Below, piece by piece: positions 7,331 to 15,547 of a stretch of DNA of 64,000 bases. The position numbers and the translations under genes were made by a program. The DNA comes from Malikia sp041190985. Lineage in GTDB: Bacteria > Pseudomonadota > Gammaproteobacteria > Burkholderiales > Burkholderiaceae_C. The DNA is taken from positions 1 to 64,000 of the forward strand of contig JBEEPT010000159.1 of the NCBI GenBank assembly GCA_041190985.1. Direction: 5' to 3'. The notes beneath the pieces were generated by a model. The model searched no databases, had not been told where the DNA came from, and worked only from the letters and a program-made list of their open reading frames with translations. Each line of letters opens with the position of its first letter. Position 1 is the first letter of the stretch.

Positions 7331-8938
7331 TCAGCGCGTGGCGGCCCACTGGACCAGGGCGTCGAGTGCCGGTCGCGCGGCGCGCGCGTTCGCGTGGTTG
7401 ACGATCGCGACCAGCACGCGGCGCTGGCCGCCGGTCCCGTGGACATAGCCGGCCAGCGCCAGCACATCCTTGAGGCTGCCGGTCTTGAGGTGGGCCAGTC
7501 CCGCGCCCATCTCGCTGCGCCTGAGCGTGCCGTCCAGGCCGCTCGCGGGCAGCGAGGCCGCCAGGTCCGGCATCAGCGGCGACTGCCACGCCAGCTGCAG
7601 CAGCTGCGCGAGCGCGCCAGCGCTCAGGCGCGCCTCGCGGCTGAGGCCGCTGCCGTTGCCGACCTCGGGCAGGGGCGTATCGGTGCCCAGCCTCGCCTGC
7701 CACCAGCGCTGCAGCGCGAGCCGGGCGCTGGCCGGGGTGGCCGGCGCGTCGTCCTCCGCGCCCAGGCCCAGCGTCAGGAAGATCTGCTGCGCCATCACGT
7801 TGTTGCTGTACTTGTTGGTCTCGCGCACGACCTCGGCCAGCGGCGGCGACTCGAAGCTCAGGCGCAGCGTGGCACCGGCCGGCACCTGGCCATCGCGCAC
7901 CCGGCCGTCGATGCGGCCGCCCAGGCTCTGCCAGAGGCCCGCGACCGCGCGTTCGGCCAGCCGTTCCGGCTCGGGGTGGGCGATCGGCCATTCGCGCTCG
8001 CCGCAGGCGGACGGGTAGCGGCCGGCAAAGCGCGGCCGCAGCGGGTCGGAGAAGTCGGCGCGCAGCAGGCCGCGCCAGTCGCCGCAGCCTGGCGTCCGGC
8101 CGCCGTCCAGCGGCACGCTGGCCGGGAACTCGACGCCGGCCAGTGGCGGCTCCAGCGCCACGCGCGCCACGCCGGCGGCGGGGTCGGGCGTGAAGCTGAA
8201 GACCTGGGCGCGGTAGTTGATCAGCAGCGCGTCGGCGGCAGCGTTGTAGGGCCTGAGCGGCTCACCGTCGAAGGCACCCGGGTCACTGGGCGGCAGCTCG
8301 AAGGCGCTGTGATCCAGCACCAGGTCGCCGGCGATGCGTCGCACCCCCGTGCCCTGCACGCGGCGCAGCAGCAGCCAGAGCCGCTCGCTCACGAGCTTGG
8401 GGTCACCCCCACCCTGGAGGTAGAGGTTGCCCCGCAGCACGCCGTCGTGCACCGGGCCGTCGCTGTAGACGCGGGTATGCCAGCGGTAGGCGGGGCCGAG
8501 CAGGTCGAGCGCGGCGTAGGTCGTGACCAGCTTGAGCGTGGACGCCGGGCTGACCGGCTCGCCGGCGCGCCAGGACAGCAGCGGCGCCCGCTCGCTGCGG
8601 GTGTCCAGCACCACGGCAGCCAGCGCCTGTTCAGGCAGCTGCGCGCGTGCGAGCAGGGCGGCGACCTCGTGCGGCAGCTGCATGGACACGGCCGTCGCGG
8701 CGGGCGCAGCGACCGTCACTGCGGCGGCGCGGGCCGCTTCGTCGAGCGGCTGCGCCGGTAGCGGGCCGGTCGCGCCCAGCAGCAGTGCCGGCGTAATGAG
8801 AAAACCCCTCCAGAGGCGCAGTGCGGCACGAGCCGGGCTTGCGCCGAGTGCCTGCTGCCAAGACGCCGCCGGGCAGGCGGGCAGGGCGGGGCGCAAGGGC
8901 CGCGCGCGGCGTGAAGTCCAGTCCAGCATGGCAGGCAT
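7331..8938 (-). CDS. dacB: D-alanyl-D-alanine carboxypeptidase/endopeptidase (PBP4 type)
   Basis: This periplasmic class C penicillin-binding protein trims and cuts peptidoglycan cross-links. The 535-residue protein has all three active-site motifs: SxxK at 133-136 (STLK), SxN at 378-380 (SNN) and KTG at 485-487. The large insert between the first two motifs is typical of PBP4. A hydrophobic export segment (FLITPALLLGATGPLPAQ) is preceded by a long basic leader, so the true start may be later than the ATG at 8938. It is divergent from tsaB with 25 bases between the start codons. Confidence 0.93.
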   Translation of the reverse strand: MPAMLDWTSRRARPLRPALPACPAASWQQALGASPARAALRLWRGFLITPALLLGATGPLPAQPLDEAARAAAVTVAAPAATAVSMQLPHEVAALLARAQLPEQALAAVVLDTRSERAPLLSWRAGEPVSPASTLKLVTTYAALDLLGPAYRWHTRVYSDGPVHDGVLRGNLYLQGGGDPKLVSERLWLLLRRVQGTGVRRIAGDLVLDHSAFELPPSDPGAFDGEPLRPYNAAADALLINYRAQVFSFTPDPAAGVARVALEPPLAGVEFPASVPLDGGRTPGCGDWRGLLRADFSDPLRPRFAGRYPSACGEREWPIAHPEPERLAERAVAGLWQSLGGRIDGRVRDGQVPAGATLRLSFESPPLAEVVRETNKYSNNVMAQQIFLTLGLGAEDDAPATPASARLALQRWWQARLGTDTPLPEVGNGSGLSREARLSAGALAQLLQLAWQSPLMPDLAASLPASGLDGTLRRSEMGAGLAHLKTGSLKDVLALAGYVHGTGGQRRVLVAIVNHANARAARPALDALVQWAATR

Positions 8939-8963
8939 TATCCGCGCCTAGGATAATCACGCC

Positions 8964-9809
8964 ATGTCTGCTCCTGCCACGCCCATCTCGCCCTACGCCG
9001 ACCTGCCCGCCAACCTGCCCGCCGGTGCCCGGGTGCTGGCGCTCGACACCAGCACCGAGCGCCTGAGCGTCGCGCTCGGCAGCCCGGAGCGGCCCGAGGG
9101 CTGGCTGGTGCACGAGGGCGCGGGCGGCGCCCAGGCCTCGGCCACGCTGATCCCGCAGATCCGCGTGCTGCTGGCGCAGGCGGGCTGGCAGCTGGCCGAA
9201 CTCGACGCGATCGCCTTTGGCTGCGGCCCGGGCTCCTTCACCGGCCTGCGCACCGCCTGCGCGGTCGTGCAGGGGCTGGCGGTCGCGGCGCGCCCGGGCG
9301 GCATCCCGGTGCTGCCGGTCAACACCCTGCTCGCGGTCGCGGAGCAGGCGCGCTGGCAGATCGCACAGCGTGGCGAGCCGCTGCCCGCGCGCATCGCCGC
9401 GGCGCTGGATGCGCGCATGGACGAGCTCTACCTGGCCGAAGTCGGGCTGACGGGCGCGCCGGCGCAGCCGCGCCTGGATGGCCACGCCTGGCTGAGCGCG
9501 CCAGAAGCGCTGCAGCTGGCCGACGGCTGGCCCGATGCCGGCAGCGGCAGCGAGCCCCTGCTGGCGGGCAATGCGCGGACGATCTACGGCACGCGGCTGC
9601 CGGCCGCCTGGCAGGCGGTGCGGCACGAGCCGGCCTGGCCCACCGCCGGCGCCATGCTGCGCCTCGCGCCCGCCCTCTGGGCCGCAGGCGCAGCGGTGCC
9701 GGCCGCCGGGGCGCAGCCGCTCTACGTGCGCGACAAGGTGGCGCAGACCACCGAGGAGCGCGAGCGCCTCAAGGCCGAGAAGCTGGCGGCGGCCGGAGCC
9801 GGCGCATGA
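8964..9809 (+). CDS. tsaB: tRNA threonylcarbamoyladenosine biosynthesis protein TsaB
   Basis: TsaB is the scaffold partner of TsaD in forming t6A at position 37 of ANN-decoding tRNAs. The 281-residue protein shows the ASKHA-fold ALDTSTERLSVAL, then FGCGPGSFTGLRTACAVVQGLA, the family signature. It lacks the metal-binding histidines of TsaD, as expected. It is somewhat longer than the usual 225-240 residues because of an N-terminal extension and a C-terminal tail. The stop overlaps the rimI start by four bases (ATGA), so the two are translationally coupled. This tsaB-rimI-glycosylase order is common in related bacteria. Confidence 0.93.
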   Translation: MSAPATPISPYADLPANLPAGARVLALDTSTERLSVALGSPERPEGWLVHEGAGGAQASATLIPQIRVLLAQAGWQLAELDAIAFGCGPGSFTGLRTACAVVQGLAVAARPGGIPVLPVNTLLAVAEQARWQIAQRGEPLPARIAAALDARMDELYLAEVGLTGAPAQPRLDGHAWLSAPEALQLADGWPDAGSGSEPLLAGNARTIYGTRLPAAWQAVRHEPAWPTAGAMLRLAPALWAAGAAVPAAGAQPLYVRDKVAQTTEERERLKAEKLAAAGAGA

Positions 9810-10402
9810 GCCTGTCACAGATGGCCGCCGGCGTCGCCTCCTGGCTGGCGTCGGGCGCGGGCGATCCGGGCCGCCCCTGGGCGCTGCTGCCGATGGACGA
9901 GGCCGTGCTGCCGCTGGTGGCCGAGGTCGAGAAGACCGCCTACGCCCATCCCTGGGGCGAGCGCCATTTCCGCGATTCGATCGCGTCGGGCTACTGGGCG
10001 CAGATGCTCGTGACCGAGCCGCAGCCGGACGACCCGCCGGCCTGGATCCAGGCGCCGTGCCTGCCGGACGGGCGCCTGCTGCTGGGCTACCTGGTCGCGA
10101 TGCGCGGCGTCGGCGAGACCCACCTGCTCAACATCACGACCGTGCCGATGCACCAGCGCCAGGGCTGCGCGCGCCTGCTGCTGGGCGCGCTGACGGCCTG
10201 GTCGCGCCTGCAGGGTGCCGAATGGCTCTGGCTCGAGGTCAGGGCCGGCAACCTGGCCGCGCGCGCGCTGTACGAGAGCCTGGGCTTCCAGCAGGTCGGA
10301 CTGCGGCGCGGCTACTACCCCGACCAGGGCGCCCGGCGCGAGGATGCCGTCGTCATGAGCCTGGCGCTGGCGCCTGCCCCAGCCGCGGGGGCGCAGCGAT
10401 GA
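9806..10402 (+). CDS. rimI: Ribosomal protein S18-alanine N-acetyltransferase
   Basis: RimI acetylates the N-terminal alanine of ribosomal protein S18 from acetyl-CoA. The 198-residue protein has a GNAT core. TAYAHPWGERHF is the family's N-terminal signature, LLNITTVPMHQRQGCARLLL carries the acetyl-CoA loop (Q-R-x-G-x-A), and NLAARALYESLGFQQVGLRRGYYP closes the domain. The N-terminus is about 35 residues longer than in E. coli. It overlaps tsaB at the start and the glycosylase gene at the end, each by four bases. Confidence 0.92.
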   Translation: MSLSQMAAGVASWLASGAGDPGRPWALLPMDEAVLPLVAEVEKTAYAHPWGERHFRDSIASGYWAQMLVTEPQPDDPPAWIQAPCLPDGRLLLGYLVAMRGVGETHLLNITTVPMHQRQGCARLLLGALTAWSRLQGAEWLWLEVRAGNLAARALYESLGFQQVGLRRGYYPDQGARREDAVVMSLALAPAPAAGAQR

Positions 10403-11385
10403 GCGACCTCCAACGCCAGCCAGCGGAGTCGCCGCGGCCCCTGCTGCCGGGCCTGGACCCGCGCCAATGCGCCATGCTGGCCGAGATGGGCGTCAACGTC
10501 TGGTGGCAGGAAGCGCGCTCACCGGAGCCGCCGATGTCCCGGCCGGCCGCAGCGCCTGCGGGGCGGGATCGTGTAGCAAGCGGCCAGGCCGCGAGCCAGG
10601 CAGCCACGCGCGCGCCGCACCCTCCGCGCCCGCCGGCGGCCGCTGGCCAGGCGCCGGTGCTGGCAGCGAGTCCGGCAGCACCTCAGCCGGCAGCGCCCAG
10701 GACGACGTCACCGATTGGCGCAGCGCCGGCAGCTCGCGCACCTGAGCGCGCCGTCATCCCGCTGGCCGAGGTGCCGGCCGACCAGGCCGCGCTGGCCGAT
10801 GCGATCCGCGCCTGCCGCGCCTGCGATCTTGGCGCGCTGCGCCGCCAGGCCGTGCCCGGCATGGGCGATCCGGCGCCCGACTGGCTGGTGGTCGGCGAGG
10901 CGCCGGGCGAGGAGGAGGACCGCCAGGGCCTGCCCTTCGTCGGCCGCGCCGGCCAGCTGCTCGACCGCATGCTGGCCGCCATGGACCTGTCGCGCGAGCG
11001 CAAGGTCTACATCGCCAACGTGATCAAGTGCCGCCCGCCGCACAACCGCAATCCCGACCCGGTCGAGATCGCGCAGTGCGAGCCCTACCTGCTGCGCCAG
11101 GTCGAGCTGCTGCAGCCCCGCATCATCCTCGCGATGGGGCGCTTCGCCGCCCACACGCTGCTGGCGCACAGCCCGGCTTTCCCCAACCCCGAGGCGTTGC
11201 GCCAGCTGCCGCTGGGCAAGCTGCGCGGGCGGGTGCACACGGTGAACCTGGGCGGGCGCACCCTGCCCCTGATCGTGACCTACCACCCGGCCTATCTGCT
11301 GCGCAGCCCGGCCGAGAAGGCCAAGGCCTGGGCCGATCTCTGCCTGGCCATGGAGACTCTCGAGCGTCAGCCTGGCGGCGCCTGA
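10399..11385 (+). CDS. Uracil-DNA glycosylase, family 4 (4Fe-4S)
   Basis: This enzyme removes uracil from DNA to start base excision repair. The 328-residue product has a low-complexity Ala/Pro linker (about residues 30-115), then the catalytic domain. That domain has CRACDLG with the first cluster cysteines, the family 4 active-site motif VVGEAPGEEEDRQGLPFVGR, YIANVIKCRPPHNRNP, and the C-terminal TYHPAYLLR. The ATG at 10399 overlaps the rimI stop (ATGA), which fixes the start. The long linker is common in betaproteobacterial versions. Confidence 0.93.
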   Translation: MSDLQRQPAESPRPLLPGLDPRQCAMLAEMGVNVWWQEARSPEPPMSRPAAAPAGRDRVASGQAASQAATRAPHPPRPPAAAGQAPVLAASPAAPQPAAPRTTSPIGAAPAARAPERAVIPLAEVPADQAALADAIRACRACDLGALRRQAVPGMGDPAPDWLVVGEAPGEEEDRQGLPFVGRAGQLLDRMLAAMDLSRERKVYIANVIKCRPPHNRNPDPVEIAQCEPYLLRQVELLQPRIILAMGRFAAHTLLAHSPAFPNPEALRQLPLGKLRGRVHTVNLGGRTLPLIVTYHPAYLLRSPAEKAKAWADLCLAMETLERQPGGA

Positions 11386-11520
11386 GCGGCCGCCGCCGCC
11401 GCCGCCGCTGCCGGGCAGGTCCGTGCCTTGCCCGCCGCCGCCGCCGGTGTTATGGTCGTCACAGCTGCGGGACGCCTCTGCCGGCTGTTCCGCGATTGCG
11501 CTCTGCCCGAGGTGAGATCC

Positions 11521-12252
11521 ATGCCAGCCTGCCGCTTCCTGTGTGCGTCCCTGCTCGGGCTTGCCGGGCTGGGCGCTGCCGCGCCGCACTGCCAGGCCCA
11601 GCCTGGGCCCGCGATCCAGTCGCTGGCCGCACAGGTCCATCCCCGGCTGGAGCCCGGCACCGGGCTCGAGTTCACGCTGCGCGGCACGCCGGGTGGGCGG
11701 GCCAGCCTGACGCTGGCCGGGGGCGAGCGCACCGTCGTGCTGACCGAGGAGCGTCCCGGCGAGTACCTGGGCCGCTACACCGTGCGCCGCAGCGACGGCG
11801 TCAACGCCGCCAGCCTGGTCCGGGCCCGGCTGGTCGTCGGCGGCCGGACCGTCACCAGCAGCGTCCCGCTGGTGCCGCCGCCCAAGCCCGTGTCCGCGCC
11901 GGCGGCGCAGCATGATTGCGCCGCCTGTGGCGTGGTCCAGTTGGTTCAGGTCGTCGAGGTCGAGGGCCGCCCCAGCTACGCCGGACCCATGGCGGGCGGC
12001 CTGTCGGGCGCGGTGCTCGGCAGCCAGATCGGCGAGGGCTCCGGCAGCCGGCTCGCCGGGGTCCTGGGCGCGGTCGGCGGTGCCTATGTCGGGCGCGAGG
12101 GCGAGCGGCGGCCGACGGCCGGCCGGCGCTACGAGGTGACGGTGCGCCTGGCCGGCGGCGGCGTGCAGACCGTGACGCTGGACAAGGACCCGGCGCTGGC
12201 CGTCGGCGCCCGGGTCCGGATCATCGAGGGCGGATTGCTCGCCGACGACTGA
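11521..12252 (+). CDS. Exported glycine-zipper protein of unknown role
   Basis: The 243-residue product has a signal peptide (about residues 1-27, ending AAPHCQAQ). A beta-rich region with Ig-like character (roughly 30-130) follows, and then a glycine zipper (AGPMAGGLSGAVLGSQIGEG and AGVLGAVGGAYVGRE, about 155-195) of the kind found in SlyB/PcP-type outer-membrane proteins. The C-terminus (YEVTVRLAGGGVQTVTLDKD) resembles the tail of those proteins. It has no lipobox cysteine in the usual place. A GCC-repeat-rich stretch precedes the gene. It may be an envelope structural or stress protein; no specific function is claimed. Confidence 0.75.
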   Translation: MPACRFLCASLLGLAGLGAAAPHCQAQPGPAIQSLAAQVHPRLEPGTGLEFTLRGTPGGRASLTLAGGERTVVLTEERPGEYLGRYTVRRSDGVNAASLVRARLVVGGRTVTSSVPLVPPPKPVSAPAAQHDCAACGVVQLVQVVEVEGRPSYAGPMAGGLSGAVLGSQIGEGSGSRLAGVLGAVGGAYVGREGERRPTAGRRYEVTVRLAGGGVQTVTLDKDPALAVGARVRIIEGGLLADD

Positions 12253-12268
12253 GCCACGGCGCCGGCGC

Positions 12269-13324
12269 TCAGGGCTCGCCGAGCGAGACCCCGATCTGGC
12301 GCGCCGTGCGCAGCAGCGGATGGTCGAGCGGCACCTTGCGGCTCTGGTGCGCGACCTCGGACAGCGGCACGCTGCCCAGGCGCTCGCACTGCAGCGTCAC
12401 CATGCGGTTGAATTCGCCCTGCATCACCAGCTGCGCGGCCTGGTTGCCGAACTGGGTCGCGAGCACGCGGTCGAAGGGCGTCGGCGAGCCGCCGCGCTGC
12501 ACATGGCCGAGCACGGTGGCGCGCACCTCGCTGGCCAGCAGCGGCTGCAGCTGCTCGCGCAGCACATGCGCGACGCCGCCCAAGCGGATCGGGTCGGGAC
12601 TGTCGGCGATGCGGCGCAGCACCGTCATCTCGCCGCCCCGCACCTTGGCGCCTTCGCCGATGCAGATCACGGTGTAGCGTTCGCGCTGCTCTCGCGTGCG
12701 GCAGACCGCGGCCACGGCCTCGATCGAGTAGTCGATCTCGGGCAGCAGGATCACGTCGGCGGCGCCGGCCAGGCCGGCCTCGAGCGCGATCCAGCCGGCG
12801 TAGCGGCCCATGGTCTCGACGATCATCACCCGGCTGTGGCTCTGGCCCGTGGTCTGGATGCGCTCGAGCGCTTCGGTCACGGTCGCGACCGCGGTGTCGA
12901 AGCCGAAGCTGCGCTCGCAGCCCGCGATGTCGTTGTCTATTGTCTTGGGCACGCCGACCAGGCGCAGGCCGTGCTGGCTCAGGCCGTGGGCGATCTCCAT
13001 CGTGCCGTCGCCGCCGATCGCGACCAGCGCGTCGAGCCCGAGCGCGCGCGCGTTGGCCAGCGCGCGCGCGGTCGTCGCCTCGTCGCGCAGCGGGTTGGCC
13101 TTGTTGCTGGTGCCCAGCATGGTGCCGCCCAGCATCAGGATGCCGCTGACGCTCTCCCAGTCGAGCGCCCGGGTGCGCGGCTGCGCCCCCATCAGGCCGG
13201 CGAAGCCGTCCACGATCCCGATCACCTCGGCGCCGCACTGGCGCAGCAGCGACTTGGTGACCGCGCGGATCACCGCGTTGAGTCCGGGGCAGTCGCCGCC
13301 GCCGGTGAGCACGCCTATGCGCAT
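12269..13324 (-). CDS. pfkA: 6-phosphofructokinase
   Basis: This enzyme phosphorylates fructose 6-phosphate to the 1,6-bisphosphate. The 351-residue protein has the GGDCPGLNA loop near residue 10, GGDGT at 104-108, PKTIDND at 126-132 and MGRYAGWIA. Family knowledge links Gly at position 107 (E. coli Gly104) to ATP use. The Lys at 127 replaces the glycine of the E. coli PGTIDND motif and is common in PPi enzymes and in some ATP enzymes. ATP is therefore the likelier donor, with some doubt. It faces the glycine-zipper gene and lies 40 bases downstream of mltA on the same strand. Confidence 0.93.
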   Translation of the reverse strand: MRIGVLTGGGDCPGLNAVIRAVTKSLLRQCGAEVIGIVDGFAGLMGAQPRTRALDWESVSGILMLGGTMLGTSNKANPLRDEATTARALANARALGLDALVAIGGDGTMEIAHGLSQHGLRLVGVPKTIDNDIAGCERSFGFDTAVATVTEALERIQTTGQSHSRVMIVETMGRYAGWIALEAGLAGAADVILLPEIDYSIEAVAAVCRTREQRERYTVICIGEGAKVRGGEMTVLRRIADSPDPIRLGGVAHVLREQLQPLLASEVRATVLGHVQRGGSPTPFDRVLATQFGNQAAQLVMQGEFNRMVTLQCERLGSVPLSEVAHQSRKVPLDHPLLRTARQIGVSLGEP

Positions 13325-13364
13325 GGCTTCCTCCTTGCAGGGGTGTGGTCTGCCGGCAGCGGCC

Positions 13365-14591
13365 TTACTGCTGGCTGCGAGGCCACAGCGCCCAGAGCTC
13401 GAGCGGCTGCTTGAGCCCGGCAGCCAGAGTGTAGGCCTGGTCGCCCCAGCCCGTGAAGTAGTCGGCGCGCACCGCGCCGACGATGGCGCTGCCGGTGTCC
13501 TGCGCCAGCACGAGCTTCTCGAACTGCACCGCCGGGCCAGCCGAGCGCAGCCACAGCGGCGTGCCGTAGGGGATGCTGTCGCGGTCGACCGCGATCGAGC
13601 GGCCCGGCGTCAGCGCCACGCCCTGGGCGCCGCGCGGCCCGAAGCGGGCGTCGAACTCGCTGAGCGGCTCCTCGCGGAAGAAGACCACGCGCGGATTGCT
13701 CCACAGCATTTCGTTGACGCGCGCCGGGTTCTGCTGCGCCCAGGCGCGGATCGCCTCCCAGCTGCCGCTGCTGATCAGCTTGCGGTCCAGCAGCCAGCGT
13801 CCCACGCTCTGGTAGGGGTGGCCGTTGGTGCCGGCGTAGGCCAGCCGCACCTGGCGCTGGCTGCCGTCGGGTTCGGTGATCATGAGCCGGCCCGAGCCCT
13901 GGATCTGCAGCATCAGCGCGTCGATCGGGTCGGCCAGCCAGGCGATCTCCTGACCCCTGAGCGCCGTCTGCGCCTGTGCCAGGGTGGCCATCTCCTGGCG
14001 GCTGTACCAGGTCGATCCGTTCCTGAGCGCGGGCGGCAGGCGGTAGAGCGGCACCGGGAAGGCGGCGCTGGGCGTGCGGCTGGCGCTCATCATGGGCTCG
14101 TAGTAGCCGGTCAGCAGGCCCTTGCCTTCGCCTGCGGGCGTGCTCAGGCGGTAGGGCTGCAGGCGCCGCATCAGCCATTCATGCTGTTCCTGCGCGCTGC
14201 CCAGCGTGAGCTGGCGCACCTCGGCGCAGACGCCGGCGAAGTCCGGCGCCGGGCGCTCGCAGCTGCGTAGCCAGGCGTTCCAGGCCTCGTGCAGCGCGTC
14301 GTAGCCCCAGCCGGGCAGCTCGCTCCAGCGCGCCGGGGTCCAGACGCTCTTGCCGCGCGCGATCGGGCCGGGCAGGGGCTGGCTGTCGGCCCACTGCCAG
14401 GCGCCCGAGCTCTGCGGCGTGACCGCGGCGACCCGCGGTGCGGCGCCGGCCTGGGTGGCGGCGGACGTGGGGGGCGGGCCTTCGGCGCGGCGCGGCGGCT
14501 CGACCGTGCTGCAGGCCGCCAGCATTCCTACAATGAGGGCCAGGCAGGCGCTGCGCCAATCGGGGCGCAGACCGGAAGCCTCACTAGCCAT
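13365..14591 (-). CDS. mltA: Membrane-bound lytic murein transglycosylase A (lipoprotein)
   Basis: MltA cleaves glycan strands of peptidoglycan to give 1,6-anhydro ends, acting from the outer membrane. The 408-residue product starts at 14591 and has a lipoprotein signal with LAAC at residues 24-27. The MltA domain follows (LLTGYYEPMMSASR, ADPIDALMLQIQGSGRL), and then the 3D domain with its aspartates (LVLAQDTGSAIVGAVRADYF, FTGWGDQAY). The start codon shares its CATG with the start of a small rightward reading frame. pfkA follows 40 bases downstream and may be co-transcribed. Confidence 0.93.
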   Translation of the reverse strand: MASEASGLRPDWRSACLALIVGMLAACSTVEPPRRAEGPPPTSAATQAGAAPRVAAVTPQSSGAWQWADSQPLPGPIARGKSVWTPARWSELPGWGYDALHEAWNAWLRSCERPAPDFAGVCAEVRQLTLGSAQEQHEWLMRRLQPYRLSTPAGEGKGLLTGYYEPMMSASRTPSAAFPVPLYRLPPALRNGSTWYSRQEMATLAQAQTALRGQEIAWLADPIDALMLQIQGSGRLMITEPDGSQRQVRLAYAGTNGHPYQSVGRWLLDRKLISSGSWEAIRAWAQQNPARVNEMLWSNPRVVFFREEPLSEFDARFGPRGAQGVALTPGRSIAVDRDSIPYGTPLWLRSAGPAVQFEKLVLAQDTGSAIVGAVRADYFTGWGDQAYTLAAGLKQPLELWALWPRSQQ

Positions 14592-14733
14592 GACCCTGTT
14601 GTTGCTCGAAGCGCTCGGCGCTCTGTTGTTGCTGCTGTTCATCATCTGGTGGACCATGTTCTCGGGCCGCCGCAAGGGGGAACTGCCCGAGGAACTGGAG
14701 CGGGAAAAGCGCGACAGTTCCGGTCGCCGCTGA
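14590..14733 (+). CDS. Possible 47-residue single-span membrane protein
   Basis: The reading frame from the ATG at 14590 encodes one hydrophobic helix (LLLLEALGALLLLLFIIWWT, about residues 3-22). A positively charged RRK and a charged tail (GELPEELEREKRDSSGRR) follow. That membrane-plus-charged-tail layout looks like a real small protein rather than chance. GGAAG lies about 10 bases before the start. It fills the gap between mltA and the nitrilase gene, both leftward, and its ATG overlaps the mltA start codon on the other strand. Function is unknown, and it could still be spurious. Confidence 0.45.
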   Translation: MTLLLLEALGALLLLLFIIWWTMFSGRRKGELPEELEREKRDSSGRR

Positions 14734-14740
14734 CGCCGAA

Positions 14741-15547
14741 TCAGAGCCGGCGGTGCTGCAGCGCCGGCAGCTGCTGGCGGACTGCCTCGAGCTTGCCCGG
14801 CTCAAGCTCGCACACCACCACGCCCGGGCCGCTGGCATGCTGGCCCAGCACCTGGCCCCAGGGATCGATCACCATGGTCTGGCCCCAGGTCTGGCGACCG
14901 TTCTCGTGCAGGCCGCCCTGGGCGCTGGCGATCACGAAGGCCTGGTTCTCGATCGCGCGCGCGCGCAGCAGCACCTCCCAGTGGGCCAGGCCGGTGGTGT
15001 GGGTGAAGGCCGAGGGCACGACCAGGATGTCGGCTGCCAGCAGGCGGTAGAGCTCGGGGAAGCGCAGGTCGTAGCACACACTCAGGCCGACGCGCCATTC
15101 CTGGCCGCCGTGGTCCTTGAGCTGGAAGCTGGTCGGCTTCTCGCCGGCGAGCAGCGCGGCGGATTCGTCGTAGCGCTCGCGGCCGTTGTCGTAGCGGAAC
15201 AGGTGGATCTTGTCGTAGCGCGCGGCGAGCTTGCCCTTGGGATCGTAGACCAGCGAGGCGTTGGCCGCGCGTTCCGGGTCATCGGTGACCATGGGAATGG
15301 TGCCGCCGACGATCCAGAGCCCGAGCTCGCGTGCGGTGTCAGACAGGAAGTCCTGCATCGTGCCCAGGCCGGGCGTCTCGGCCAGCAGCAGCTTGTCGCG
15401 GTCGCTGCGGCCCATGAAGCAGAAGTATTCCGGCAGCACGGCGAGCTCGGCGCCGGCTGCGGCAGCCTGGTCGAGCAGCTGGTGCGCCTGCGTCAGGTTG
15501 TGGTCGACGCTGATCTCGGACACCATCTGTATGGCAGCGACTTTCAT
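14741..15547 (-). CDS. Nitrilase-family carbon-nitrogen hydrolase, probable deaminated-glutathione amidase
   Basis: The 268-residue protein has the catalytic triad of the nitrilase superfamily: Glu40 (AVLPEYF), Lys113 (YDKIHLF) and Cys158 (SVCYDLRFPE). The pattern resembles Nit1/Nit2 enzymes that repair deaminated glutathione or hydrolyse omega-amides; the exact substrate is inferred. The start overlaps the yhdP stop by four bases (ATGA on the minus strand), so it is translated after yhdP in one operon. Confidence 0.88.
   Translation of the reverse strand: MKVAAIQMVSEISVDHNLTQAHQLLDQAAAAGAELAVLPEYFCFMGRSDRDKLLLAETPGLGTMQDFLSDTARELGLWIVGGTIPMVTDDPERAANASLVYDPKGKLAARYDKIHLFRYDNGRERYDESAALLAGEKPTSFQLKDHGGQEWRVGLSVCYDLRFPELYRLLAADILVVPSAFTHTTGLAHWEVLLRARAIENQAFVIASAQGGLHENGRQTWGQTMVIDPWGQVLGQHASGPGVVVCELEPGKLEAVRQQLPALQHRRL

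Noticed and set aside
11386..11460. GCC trinucleotide repeats after the glycosylase gene as a microsatellite or CRISPR-like array.
   Set aside because: They are short and imperfect, as expected in GC-rich DNA, with no spacers.
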